The notes under the pieces were generated by a model that saw only the letters and a program-made list of their open reading frames with translations, did no database searches and was not told the origin of the DNA. Below, one piece after another: positions 16,267 through 24,531 of a stretch of DNA of 64,000 nt. Source of the DNA: Duganella sp. 1224. Its GTDB lineage: Bacteria > Pseudomonadota > Gammaproteobacteria > Burkholderiales > Burkholderiaceae_D. The DNA lies in contig NZ_JACBYS010000001.1 in the NCBI RefSeq assembly GCF_013408245.1, forward strand, positions 682,001 through 746,000, given 5' to 3'. The position numbers and the translations under genes were made by a program. The stretch's first letter is position 1, and each line of letters opens with the position of its first letter.

Positions 16267-18261
16267 TCACTGCGCCGGAACGCCTTGCCGCCAGTGCGCC
16301 CAGTTGCCGGAAATCGCCTCTATCACGGGCCGGGCGGCCAGCAGCAGATTGGCGGTCGATGGCCCAAAACCATCCTGCTGCGCGTAATTCACCAGCACAT
16401 CGCGGTTGGACTGGCCGGGATGCGGCCGGTCCACGTCCGACGCCGAACGCAGGATCAGCACCCGGCCGAAATCCACCTTGCCGGCGACCTGGCCGCGCCG
16501 CAGCACCTCCAGCGTGGCGTTGTCTTCCTGCTGCGAGGTGCAGTAGCGCGCCTTGCCGCCGGTGAGCAGGGCGGACCATTCCTGCGCGCGGCGGCCCAGC
16601 GTGTCGCCAGCGTACCAGGTGTCGCCGGACACCGTGTCGCAACGCGTCACCACCGGCGGCTGGTTGGCCGGCGCGCTGGCAAAGCCGGCGCGATAGGCGC
16701 GCGCGCCGGCCGAATCGCTCAAGGCCACGCCGCGCGACAGCTGGTAAGCGCGGTCCACCAGCGCGGTATTCAGCTGGAACACCTCGGTGCGGTAGTCGAA
16801 GCGCGGCATGACGCCCGGCGCGCTGGTGTGGATGCCGAAGTAACCATAAGGCCAGTCCGCCGGCATCTCGCGCGCATCAATCTCGTGCGACAGCGAAAAG
16901 TCCACCGCATAATCGGCCCACGCCGCCGTGGCAACCGTGCCATGGCGGGGATTGATGCCGGCAATGCCGGCGATGATGAAGTAGGTGTCGCGCAGGTCCA
17001 TGCCGCTGGCGTAGAGCAGGGCGGTCATGCTGGCGGCGGCGTTGCTGTAGCCCATGTCGGTGGTCAGCTGGCAGACGTGGTCCTGGTTGCACAGCACCTC
17101 CGGATAGCGCGCCGACAGTCCGGGCACCCTGTGCTTCGCGCTCAGCGCCAGGCCCTTGATGAAAGGCTCGGCTTCGGCGCCGAACATATTGACGATCATG
17201 ACGCGCGGCGCATAGGCCGGGGTCTGTGCCGGCGCGGGCTGCGGCGCGGCGGCGGTGGGCGCCGCGTCGTCCTGCCAGTGGGCGACAATGTCCCTTACCA
17301 GCGGACTCCCCGCCAGGTACAGATTGCGCAAGGCCGGCGGATAACCGCCTGATTGCGCGTGCATCGACTCCAGCGCCGTCATGCCCGGCGGCTGGCGGTC
17401 GAAATTGGACGCCGTGCGCAGCACCGCCACCCGCCGCAGGTCCAGCAAACCCGCCTCGGCGCCACGCTTCAGCGCCGTGTAGGTGGCGTTGTCCTCCTGC
17501 GCCACGATGCAGTAGGTGCCCTGGCCGGCCGTCAGCATGCGGAACCAGTCGCGCGCCCGCTGGCCCAGCAGCGTGCCGTGATACCAGGTGTTGCCGGTCA
17601 TGGTGTCGCACTGCGTGACCCGGGGCGGCGCGCTGGCCGGCGCCGCGCCATAGCGGGCCCGGTACGCGCGGGCCTGGTCCGAGTCGGACAGCTGCACGTC
17701 GCGCGACAGGGACAGGGCGCGCTGCAGCAGCGCTTCGTCCAGCTGGTACATCTCGGAGCCGTAGTGCAGCGGCGGCACGTCGGTGGGGGTCTTCGTGTTG
17801 ATGCCGAGGTAGCCGGTGCTCCAGCCTTCGCCGCGTTCGCGCGCGTCCAGCTCCCAGGCCAGGTCGGCGTCCACCAGGTAGCGCGACCAGGCGGCGGTGC
17901 CGGTGGTGCCTTGCGCCGGGTCGATGCCGCCGATGCCGGCCACCAGAAAGTAGGCGGCGCGCAGGTCGAACAGGCCACTGTGGACCAGCGCCGCCACCGA
18001 CGCGGCGGCATTGGCCTTGCCCATGTCGGTGGTCAGCTGGCAGACATCCTCGCTGTTACAGCGCACCACCGGGTAGCGCGGCGACAGGCCAGGCACCGGA
18101 ATGGACTGCTGGAGTTCCAGTTTGTCGTTCCAGGGCGCCGCCTCCTGGTCGAACATGCTGATGATCATCACCTTGACTGGCCGGGGCGGCGCGGCCGGGA
18201 CGGTGGAGGAAGCGCCTGCCAGCAGCAGGGCACACAGCAAACGGATGGCAGTCATCGGCAT
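16267..18261 (-). CDS. Tandem purine nucleoside permease (NUP) family protein
   Basis: A 664-residue exported protein made of two homologous NUP-family halves. After a signal peptide (IRLLCALLLAGASSTVPAAP) the first copy covers about 28-330 and the second about 352-660. Matching landmarks are VKVMIISMFDQEAAPW and RVMIVNMFGAEAEPF, CQLTTDMGKANAAAS and CQLTTDMGYSNAAAS, YFLVAGIGGIDPAQGT and YFIIAGIAGINPRHGT, QEDNATYTALKR and QEDNATLEVLRR. Single-copy NUP proteins are about 330-350 residues; they resemble nucleoside phosphorylases and are linked to purine nucleoside uptake. A Pro/Ala linker (AAPQPAPAQTPAYAP) joins the halves. Starts TTG 18264, ATG 18261 and ATG 18255 are close together; 18261 is a compromise. 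Divergent from the PAS kinase. Confidence 0.88.
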   Translation of the reverse strand: MPMTAIRLLCALLLAGASSTVPAAPPRPVKVMIISMFDQEAAPWNDKLELQQSIPVPGLSPRYPVVRCNSEDVCQLTTDMGKANAAASVAALVHSGLFDLRAAYFLVAGIGGIDPAQGTTGTAAWSRYLVDADLAWELDARERGEGWSTGYLGINTKTPTDVPPLHYGSEMYQLDEALLQRALSLSRDVQLSDSDQARAYRARYGAAPASAPPRVTQCDTMTGNTWYHGTLLGQRARDWFRMLTAGQGTYCIVAQEDNATYTALKRGAEAGLLDLRRVAVLRTASNFDRQPPGMTALESMHAQSGGYPPALRNLYLAGSPLVRDIVAHWQDDAAPTAAAPQPAPAQTPAYAPRVMIVNMFGAEAEPFIKGLALSAKHRVPGLSARYPEVLCNQDHVCQLTTDMGYSNAAASMTALLYASGMDLRDTYFIIAGIAGINPRHGTVATAAWADYAVDFSLSHEIDAREMPADWPYGYFGIHTSAPGVMPRFDYRTEVFQLNTALVDRAYQLSRGVALSDSAGARAYRAGFASAPANQPPVVTRCDTVSGDTWYAGDTLGRRAQEWSALLTGGKARYCTSQQEDNATLEVLRRGQVAGKVDFGRVLILRSASDVDRPHPGQSNRDVLVNYAQQDGFGPSTANLLLAARPVIEAISGNWAHWRQGVPAQ

Positions 18262-18396
18262 CAATCAGGGTATTGAGATGCCACTTGGGCATGCAAGCTG
18301 TATGCCAGCCCCGTTAATTTGTCCAGGACGTACGATTGTGTGCGGGTTTTCTTGCCCCTCAAGTAAAATTGGGCCAAAGAGCTATTAGAGGAAGCC

Positions 18397-19917
18397 ATGC
18401 AGAGTGCCCAGCCCAATGTCGGCGCCATCGAAGCCGAACGGTTCCGCCAGTTCATCATGGGCGTGACCGATTACGCGATCTACATGCTGTCGCCGGAAGG
18501 CGTGGTGGTGACGTGGAACGCCGGCGCCCAGCGCTTCAAGGGGTATCCGCCGGAAGAAATCATCGGCCGCCACTTCTCCATGTTTTATACCGACGAGGAC
18601 CGCGCCGCCAACCGCCCGGCCCATGCGCTGCAGGTGGCGCGCACCACCGGCAAGTTCGAGGACGAGGGCTGGCGCGTGCGCAAGGACGGCAGCCGTTTCT
18701 GGGCCAGCGTGGTGCTCGACCCCATCGTCGACCCGAACGGCGAACTGCTCGGCTTTGCCAAGATCACGCGCGACATCACCGAGCGCCGCGTGGCGGCCGA
18801 GGAACTGGAGCGCGCGCGCGAGGCGCTGTTCCAGTCGCAGAAGCTGGAAGCCATCGGCAAACTCACCGGCGGCATCGCGCACGATTTCAACAACCTGCTG
18901 AACGTGATCGTCAACGGGCTGGAACTGCTGCGCATGTCGCGCGATCCGGCCATGCATGCCAAGGCGGTGGACACCATGTCGCGCGCGGCCCAGCGCGGCG
19001 CCTCGCTGACGCAGCAGTTGCTGGCCTTCGCCCGTCAGCAGCCCTTGCGCCAGGAGGCGCACGACGTGGCGCGCGTGGTGCGCTCGTTCGACGCGGTGCT
19101 GCGGCGCGCCCTCAACGACGACATGCGCCTGCATCTGCGGCTGGACGAGAACCTGCCGCAAGCCATGCTCGATCCCACGCAGTTCGAGTCGGCGCTGCTC
19201 AACCTGGTGGTCAACGCGCGCGACGCGATGGACGGCCATGGCGAAGTGCTGCTGGACGTCTCGGCCGTCACGCTGGGCGAGGCGCAGGTCGAGCGGCTGC
19301 CCGCCGGCCAGTACGTGCGGGTGGAGGTGCGCGACCATGGCGCCGGCATGACGCCGGAAACCATGGCGCGCGCGATCGAACCCTTCTTCACCACCAAGGA
19401 AGTGGGCAAGGGCACCGGCCTGGGACTGAGCCAGGTGTATGGGCTGATGCAGCAATGCCAGGGCGCGCTGACGCTGGCGTCGCAGCTGGGCGCGGGCACC
19501 ACGGTGTCGATGTACTTCCCGGCCGTGCGCCAGCACGGGGCGATGGAGGAGGCCAAGGGCCAGGCCGAGAAAGTGCTGCTGGTGGACGATCAGCCGGAGG
19601 TGCTGGAGACGGCCATCAACCTGTTCACCCATCTGGGCTACGAGGTGCTGTCCGCCGATAACGGCGCGCAGGCGCTGGAAACGCTGCGGCTCCATCCCGG
19701 CATCGGCATCCTGTTCAGCGATGTGGTCATGCCCGGCATGAGCGGCGTGGAACTGGGCAAGATCGCGCGGCAGGAATTCCCTGAGCTGAAGATCGTGCTG
19801 GCATCGGGCTACGTCAAGAACGCGCTGCGCGACCAGATGCCGGATATCGGCGCCTTCGAACTGATCGCCAAGCCTTACCGCCTGAGCGATCTTATTCGTA
19901 CACTGAAGGCGCTGTAG
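18397..19917 (+). CDS. PAS-domain hybrid histidine kinase
   Basis: Soluble hybrid kinase of 506 residues, start ATG 18397 after AGAGGAAG. A PAS domain (about 15-128: DYAIYMLSPEGVVVTWN, GRHFSMFYT, FWASVVLDPI, GFAKITRDITER) is followed by HisKA with the phospho-His in LTGGIAHDFNNLLNVI (about 160), and HATPase_c with NLVVNARDAM, VRDHGAGM and GKGTGLGLSQVYG. A C-terminal receiver (about 388-503) has LLVDDQPEVLE, acceptor Asp in ILFSDVVMPGMSG, and KPYR. There is no output domain and no membrane helix, so it senses a cytoplasmic cue and passes phosphate to its own receiver and probably onward. No partner is adjacent. It ends 4 bp before a convergent pseudogene. Confidence 0.94.
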   Translation: MQSAQPNVGAIEAERFRQFIMGVTDYAIYMLSPEGVVVTWNAGAQRFKGYPPEEIIGRHFSMFYTDEDRAANRPAHALQVARTTGKFEDEGWRVRKDGSRFWASVVLDPIVDPNGELLGFAKITRDITERRVAAEELERAREALFQSQKLEAIGKLTGGIAHDFNNLLNVIVNGLELLRMSRDPAMHAKAVDTMSRAAQRGASLTQQLLAFARQQPLRQEAHDVARVVRSFDAVLRRALNDDMRLHLRLDENLPQAMLDPTQFESALLNLVVNARDAMDGHGEVLLDVSAVTLGEAQVERLPAGQYVRVEVRDHGAGMTPETMARAIEPFFTTKEVGKGTGLGLSQVYGLMQQCQGALTLASQLGAGTTVSMYFPAVRQHGAMEEAKGQAEKVLLVDDQPEVLETAINLFTHLGYEVLSADNGAQALETLRLHPGIGILFSDVVMPGMSGVELGKIARQEFPELKIVLASGYVKNALRDQMPDIGAFELIAKPYRLSDLIRTLKAL

Positions 19918-19921
19918 CCGG

Positions 19922-20321
19922 CTACACCTTGGCCTCCACGCCCGGCGTGGCCGAGCGGGCCAGGAAGGCCGAGGCGATGGCCGGCAGGTTTTTCAGCATC
20001 CACGCGGCCATTGCGTGTTCCTGCGCGATGATCTTGCGGCAGGCCTCCTCGGTGGTCGGGTCGCCCGCCGCCTGGGCGGCGGCAATCAGCACCGTGTAGC
20101 TGGCGATCTCCATGTTCTCGAACACCTAGCCGGCCATGGCGCCCTTCACCACCTCGTCGCTGCCAGCGCGTTTCCTCGATATGCCCGACGATGCGCGCGC
20201 GCAGCGCCGGGTGGCGCTCCAGCCGCGAGGCCATGGACTCCGGCATGGTTTCGGCCTGCCGTTCCATGGCGTGGGCATCGCGCAGCCAGTCGGCCAGATG
20301 TTCGTTGGCGGTGCTAGTCAT
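19922..20321 (-). pseudogene. Decayed DUF892/YciE-YciF ferritin-like gene
   Basis: Two frames together give a broken DUF892 (YciE/YciF-type) ferritin-like protein. The first (ATG 20321) reads TSTANEHLADWLRDAHAMER...ARIVGHIEETRWQ and then leaves the family frame near 20165. The family continues in another frame with GSDEVVKGAMAG, a TAG stop at about 20128 where homologues have Tyr, then VFENMEIASYTVLIAAAQAAGD to the stop at 19922. The stretch normally found between the EET..Q helix and the D-E-V-V-K-G segment, roughly 25-40 residues, is missing. An internal deletion, a frame change and a nonsense codon thus all occur in one gene. Such proteins accompany catalases in stress regulons; here the manganese catalase is next door and in the same direction. 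Confidence 0.8.
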
Positions 20322-20339
20322 GATGGCGCCTTGTCGTTG

Positions 20340-21233
20340 TCAGATCTGCGTGGAAATGGGAGCCGTGCCGGCGCCGAGTTCGGCGCCCGTCAGGGGCTCG
20401 GCGTCGGGATCGGACAGCGTGCGCGCCGCCATCTGGTTCAGTGCCGTGTCCTCTTCCGCCGTCAGACCGACCGAGGCGCTGCCGTCGCCGCCATCCACCG
20501 CATACTGGTCCTCGCGGTCGCTGACGCTCTGCCACTTGTCGCCGCTGTTCCAGGAGCCCTGCAGTTCCGGCCCGCCCTGCGACATGTCGAAGTAGACGCT
20601 GGCGAACTCGGGACGCCCGGCCAGTTTCCCCGGCGGGAAGTTGGGCTGGATGGCGTACAGCGCCTTTTCGAACGACTTCTGGTGCGCCACCTCGCGCGTC
20701 ATCAGGAAGGTCAGCGCGTCCTTGACGCCGGGATCGTCGGTCAGGTTGATCAGCCGTTCGTAGACGATCTTGGCGCGCGCCTCGGCGGCGATGTTGGAGC
20801 GCAGGTCGGCGGTCGGCTCGCCGATGGTGTCGATGTAGGCGGCGGTCCAGGGCACGCCGGCCGAATTGATCAGCGGCGTGCCGCCGCCGTACAGCAATTG
20901 CGTGACGTGGCTGTCGTTGCCGCCGCCGCTGATGGCGCGGTACATCTCGGCCTCGCTGTCGATGCCCTCGGCCAGCCGGCCCTTGGCGCCCTTGTTCAGC
21001 ATGGCGACGATGTTACCGATGATTTCCAGGTGGCTGAGCTCTTCGGTGGCAATGTCGAACAGCATATCCTTGCGGCCCGGATCGTCTTCCGACAGCGCTT
21101 GGGTGAAGTAGCGCAGCGCGGCCGCCAGCTCGCCTTGCGGGCCGCCGAATTGTTCCAGCATCAGATTGGCCAGGCCGGGATTGGTCTCGCTGACCCGTAC
21201 GGTGTACTGCAGACGCTTATTGTGAGCGAACAT
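20340..21233 (-). CDS. Manganese (non-haem) catalase
   Basis: Protein of 297 residues that breaks down hydrogen peroxide with a di-manganese centre in a four-helix bundle. The family start MFAHNKRLQYTVRV is intact. Metal ligands can be placed: Glu in GGPQGELAAALRYF (about 35), Glu and His in DIATEELSHLEIIG (about 64-68), Glu in IAAEARAKIVYERL (about 148) and His in TREVAHQKSFEKAL (about 181). The C-terminal tail has the family's GSWNSGDKWQSV segment and ends with an acidic extension. AGGAGAT lies upstream of the ATG. The broken DUF892 gene downstream was probably its operon mate. The cytosolic form needs no signal peptide. Confidence 0.95.
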   Translation of the reverse strand: MFAHNKRLQYTVRVSETNPGLANLMLEQFGGPQGELAAALRYFTQALSEDDPGRKDMLFDIATEELSHLEIIGNIVAMLNKGAKGRLAEGIDSEAEMYRAISGGGNDSHVTQLLYGGGTPLINSAGVPWTAAYIDTIGEPTADLRSNIAAEARAKIVYERLINLTDDPGVKDALTFLMTREVAHQKSFEKALYAIQPNFPPGKLAGRPEFASVYFDMSQGGPELQGSWNSGDKWQSVSDREDQYAVDGGDGSASVGLTAEEDTALNQMAARTLSDPDAEPLTGAELGAGTAPISTQI

Positions 21234-21441
21234 GGGGGATCTCCTTCAGTAGGTGTGCAGCCATCTTAGGCGCCGTCCGTTTGACTGCGTATCGGTGGCG
21301 CACCTGCACGGGCGTAAGACCGCGCTGTCATTTGGCCACCAACCGTATCGATGGGCTTAACCGCTTTTGCGCCCCAATGTGCGACAGCGCACCCAAGCCA
21401 GCGGGCTTCTGCCTCAGTATCAAAGTTTGACAGGAGCTTTT

Positions 21442-22395
21442 GTGACCACACCGTTTTTCACCGCCGTCCAACAACAGGCGCTGCTGGCGCTGGGCGCTGC
21501 GCTGCGTGCGCGTAAATACCAGTTCACCATTGTCACGCCGGCCACCCAGGCGCGCGTGCTGGCCCGCCCGGCCGATCCCGCCACCGCCAGCCTGCGCGAC
21601 ATCTTCGGCTGGAACCGGCCGTTCACCGCCGCCGCCATCGACGCCGACCTGCTGGCCTGCATGCGGGCCGCCAGCATCGTTGAGGAGCGGGACGGGCTGC
21701 TGCGCAGCGCCGTGCGCGTGTCCACGCTGGCGGGCGAGTGGCTGTTCCATTCGGCCTATCCGACCACGCAGGACGACGCGGTGTTCTTCGGCCCGGACAC
21801 CTGCCGCTTCGTGCGGGCGATGGAGCAGACGCCGCTGCCGACGCAGGCGCCGCTGCGTCGCATCGTCGATATCGGCAGCGGCAGCGGCGTGGGCGCGATC
21901 GCGCTGGCGCGCCGTTTTCCCGAAGCCGAGGTGCTGGCGGTGGATGTCAACGACCGCGCGCTGGCGCTGGCCGACATCAATATCCGCCTGGCCGGCGTGG
22001 CCAACGCGAGCGCGCGCCACAGCAATCTGCTCAACCAGGTGGACGGCGTGTTCGACCTGATCGTTGCCAATCCGCCGTACCTGCTGGATCAGAGCGAGCG
22101 CGCTTACCGCCATGGCGGCGGCGAGCTGGGCGCCGGCCTGTCGTTGCAGATCGTGCAGGCGGCGATCGTCCGGCTGGCGCGCGGCGGCGCCTTGTGGCTG
22201 TACACCGGCGTGGCGATGCGGGACGGCGACGACGCTTTCCTGCGCCACGCCACGGCGCTGCTGGACGAGGCGGGCCTGCGCTGGACCTACGAGGAAATTG
22301 ATCCCGACGTGTTTGGCGAGGAACTGGACACGCCGGCCTACGCCGAGGCCGAGCGCATTGCCGCCGTGTGGCTGGTCGCCAGCAGGGAAGCGTGA
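21442..22395 (+). CDS. Class I SAM-dependent methyltransferase (NPPY type)
   Basis: Methyltransferase of 317 residues starting with GTG 21442; CAGGAG stands six bases before it and the codons further up look non-coding. The SAM-binding part (about 135-240) has RIVDIGSGSGVGAIALARRF (motif I), VLAVDVNDRALALADINI and FDLIVANPPYLLD. The NPPY motif is that of enzymes methylating amide or ring amino nitrogens, such as PrmC/HemK and N6-adenine enzymes. The N-terminal 120 residues are a separate helical/beta domain. It lies 2 bp before the cyanophycin synthetase paralogue, so the two are one operon. A substrate linked to cyanophycin or arginine metabolism is possible but unproven; a general protein methyltransferase is the alternative. 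Confidence 0.87.
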   Translation: MTTPFFTAVQQQALLALGAALRARKYQFTIVTPATQARVLARPADPATASLRDIFGWNRPFTAAAIDADLLACMRAASIVEERDGLLRSAVRVSTLAGEWLFHSAYPTTQDDAVFFGPDTCRFVRAMEQTPLPTQAPLRRIVDIGSGSGVGAIALARRFPEAEVLAVDVNDRALALADINIRLAGVANASARHSNLLNQVDGVFDLIVANPPYLLDQSERAYRHGGGELGAGLSLQIVQAAIVRLARGGALWLYTGVAMRDGDDAFLRHATALLDEAGLRWTYEEIDPDVFGEELDTPAYAEAERIAAVWLVASREA

Positions 22396-22397
22396 AC

Positions 22398-24470
22398 ATG
22401 CGGATCCTGCAACAGCGCCTGCTGCGCGGCGCCAACCTGTACAGCCGCATGCCGTGCATTGTCGCGGTGGTCGAGTCGCCGCTGGAGGAAGCGGGGCGGC
22501 AGGCGGCTTACACCGCCCGCTATCTGCAACAGGCGTGCGGCGAGGCGGTGGAGTTCATGCATTCGGAGCCGGCCGGCGATGGCGAGGAGGGCGGGCCGCC
22601 GCGCTGGCGCGTGGTGGTGCAGTACACGCTGGAGCACCTCGGCCAGGCCGCGCTGGCGGCCGCTGTCGAGCTGATTTCCGCTACCGGCCGTGGCGAAGCG
22701 CCGGATGTGGCAACGGCCGTGGCATCGCTGCGGGCGCTGTCGGCCTCCATGCAGCTGCCGTGGTCGGCGCAGGCGGTGGCGCGCGAGGCGGATGCGTTGG
22801 GCATTCCGGTCCAGCGCATCAGCGAGCATGGCGGCTTGCTGCGGCTGGGCTGGGGCCACCGGCAGTGGCGCTATCTGGCGCAGGCCGGGGACGATAACCG
22901 GCTGCTGACCGGCACCTTGCTGCACGAACGCCAGCTGATGCGCTCCCTGCTGATCGAGGCGCAGCTGCAGGTGCCGGCCGAGGACTTCCAGGATCCGCAG
23001 CGGCAGCCGGGCGAGCGCCTGCGCGTGCAGGTGCTGAACGGCGAGGCGCAGCATGCCGATGCGGCAGTGCGCGGCGTGGCCGAACGCGCCGCCATCACGC
23101 TGGGACTGGACCATGCGCAGGTCGATCTGCTGCCGGGACGGCGCGCGCCCAAGGTGGACGCGGTGCTGGGCGCGCCGGCGCCCAGCCATGACCAGCGTGA
23201 CCTGCTGCGTGCCTTGCATGCCGATGCGGCCAGGGGGCGGATTCCGGTCATCGGCATCACCGGCACCAATGGCAAGACCACCACCACGCTGATGATCGCG
23301 CACGCGGTGCGGCTGGCGGGCTTGCGCACCGGCTGCGCCAGCACGCAGGGCATCACGGTGGCCGGGCAGCTGTATGGCGAGGGCGATTGCACCGGTTACT
23401 GGTCGCATCGCGCGGTGCTGGCGTCGCCGCAGACCGAATTCGCGGTGCTGGAGACGGCGCGCGGCGGCCTGCTGAAGCGCGGACTGGCGTATGACCGTTG
23501 CAGCGTGGGCGTGATGCTGAATGTCTCGGATGATCATCTGGGGCTGGATGGCGTGGACACGGTGGAACAGCTGGCGCGCGTGAAGTCGCTGGTGGTGGCC
23601 GCCGCCGAGGTGGCGGTGCTGAACGCCGACGATGCGCATTGCGTGGCGGCGCGCGGCCGCCTGTCCGCCGATGCGCGCGCCATGTACTTTTCCATGAAGC
23701 CGGATAACGCGGTGCTGCTGGCGCATCTGGCGCAGGGCGGCGACGCGGTCTGGCTGGAACATGATGTGATCATGCTGAGCCAGCGCCAGGTGCGCCAGCG
23801 CGTGATTCCGGCCGCGCACATTCCCGCCACCTGCGGCGGTCTGGCGCGCTACAACATTGCCAACAGCCTGGCGGCGACGGCCGCGCTGGCGGCCAGTGGC
23901 TTCAGCGTGACGCAGATTTGCGCCGGGCTGGCCAGCTTCGAGTCGGACGCGGCCACCAATCCGCTGCGGTCCAATGTGTTTGAACTGGACATGATGAAGA
24001 TCGTGCTCGATTATGCGCATAATCCGGCGGCCTACGCGGCGCTGGCCACGCTGGCGCGCGGGCTGGCGCAAGGGCAAGGGCAGAGCAAGGCCACCGGCCA
24101 GGCGCCCGGCCGCGTGCTGGCCGTGGTGACCTCGCCCGGCGACCGCCGCGACGAGGATTTGACGCGTACCGGCGCCACCTGCGCCGTGCATTTCGATGAG
24201 CTGTTCGTGTACGAGTCGGCGTCACGCGGGCGTGGGCATGGCGAGGCGGCAGGGCTGATTGCCGATGGCGCGCGTGCGGCGGGGAGCGCGGTGGTGCGGC
24301 AGTACGATGGTGCGGCGACGGCGGTGCAGGCGGCGTTTCTGGCTTGCCAGCCGGGGGATGTGATGGTGTTCGCCTGCGGCACGGAGGTATCGACGCTGAT
24401 CGATGCCATCCGCGCCATCGATGCGCCGGCTGCCGCGCGCCTGGCGCAGCAGGCCATGCCCGCCGCGTGA
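22398..24470 (+). CDS. Cyanophycin synthetase paralogue lacking the ATP-grasp core
   Basis: A 690-residue relative of CphA. The N-terminal domain starts like CphA (MRILQQRLLRGANLYSRMPC against IIVKQHVLRGPNLYSSQPC). After LRLGWGHRQWRYLAQ and HERQLMRSLLIEAQLQVP, which match the opening of the CphA ATP-grasp domain, about 200 residues of ATP-grasp core are replaced by some 85 unrelated residues. The Mur-ligase half is complete: IPVIGITGTNGKTTTTLMI (P-loop about 289), TARGGLLKRGLAYDRC, NVSDDHLGLDG, VLDYAHNPAAY, SPGDRRDEDL. CphA adds Asp with its ATP-grasp and Arg with its Mur-like domain; this protein should keep only the second activity. It is comparable to the CphA' of Burkholderiales. ATG 22398, 2 bp after the methyltransferase. 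Confidence 0.85.
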   Translation: MRILQQRLLRGANLYSRMPCIVAVVESPLEEAGRQAAYTARYLQQACGEAVEFMHSEPAGDGEEGGPPRWRVVVQYTLEHLGQAALAAAVELISATGRGEAPDVATAVASLRALSASMQLPWSAQAVAREADALGIPVQRISEHGGLLRLGWGHRQWRYLAQAGDDNRLLTGTLLHERQLMRSLLIEAQLQVPAEDFQDPQRQPGERLRVQVLNGEAQHADAAVRGVAERAAITLGLDHAQVDLLPGRRAPKVDAVLGAPAPSHDQRDLLRALHADAARGRIPVIGITGTNGKTTTTLMIAHAVRLAGLRTGCASTQGITVAGQLYGEGDCTGYWSHRAVLASPQTEFAVLETARGGLLKRGLAYDRCSVGVMLNVSDDHLGLDGVDTVEQLARVKSLVVAAAEVAVLNADDAHCVAARGRLSADARAMYFSMKPDNAVLLAHLAQGGDAVWLEHDVIMLSQRQVRQRVIPAAHIPATCGGLARYNIANSLAATAALAASGFSVTQICAGLASFESDAATNPLRSNVFELDMMKIVLDYAHNPAAYAALATLARGLAQGQGQSKATGQAPGRVLAVVTSPGDRRDEDLTRTGATCAVHFDELFVYESASRGRGHGEAAGLIADGARAAGSAVVRQYDGAATAVQAAFLACQPGDVMVFACGTEVSTLIDAIRAIDAPAAARLAQQAMPAA

Positions 24471-24477
24471 CTGGCGG

Positions 24478-24509
24478 GCCGCGTTGCGCGCCGAGTTGCG
24501 CAACGCGGC
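24478..24509. terminator. Hairpin between convergent cyanophycin genes
   Basis: A perfect 12-bp inverted repeat, GCCGCGTTGCGC and GCGCAACGCGGC, encloses an 8-base loop in the 61-bp gap between the convergent cphA paralogue and cphA. No long T-run follows on either side. It is the only strong structure in the gap, so it may slow or end transcription from both directions. Confidence 0.5.
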
Positions 24510-24531
24510 GCCGGGCGCTGGCCTTGTCCGC

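Noticed and set aside
19922..20321. Treating the two DUF892 frames as two separate small genes
   Set aside because: They match consecutive parts of one family, and a missing middle plus a TAG explains the break better.
22338..24191. 617-codon frame opposite the cphA paralogue
   Set aside because: His/Gln/Arg-rich shadow of the real gene; no motif.
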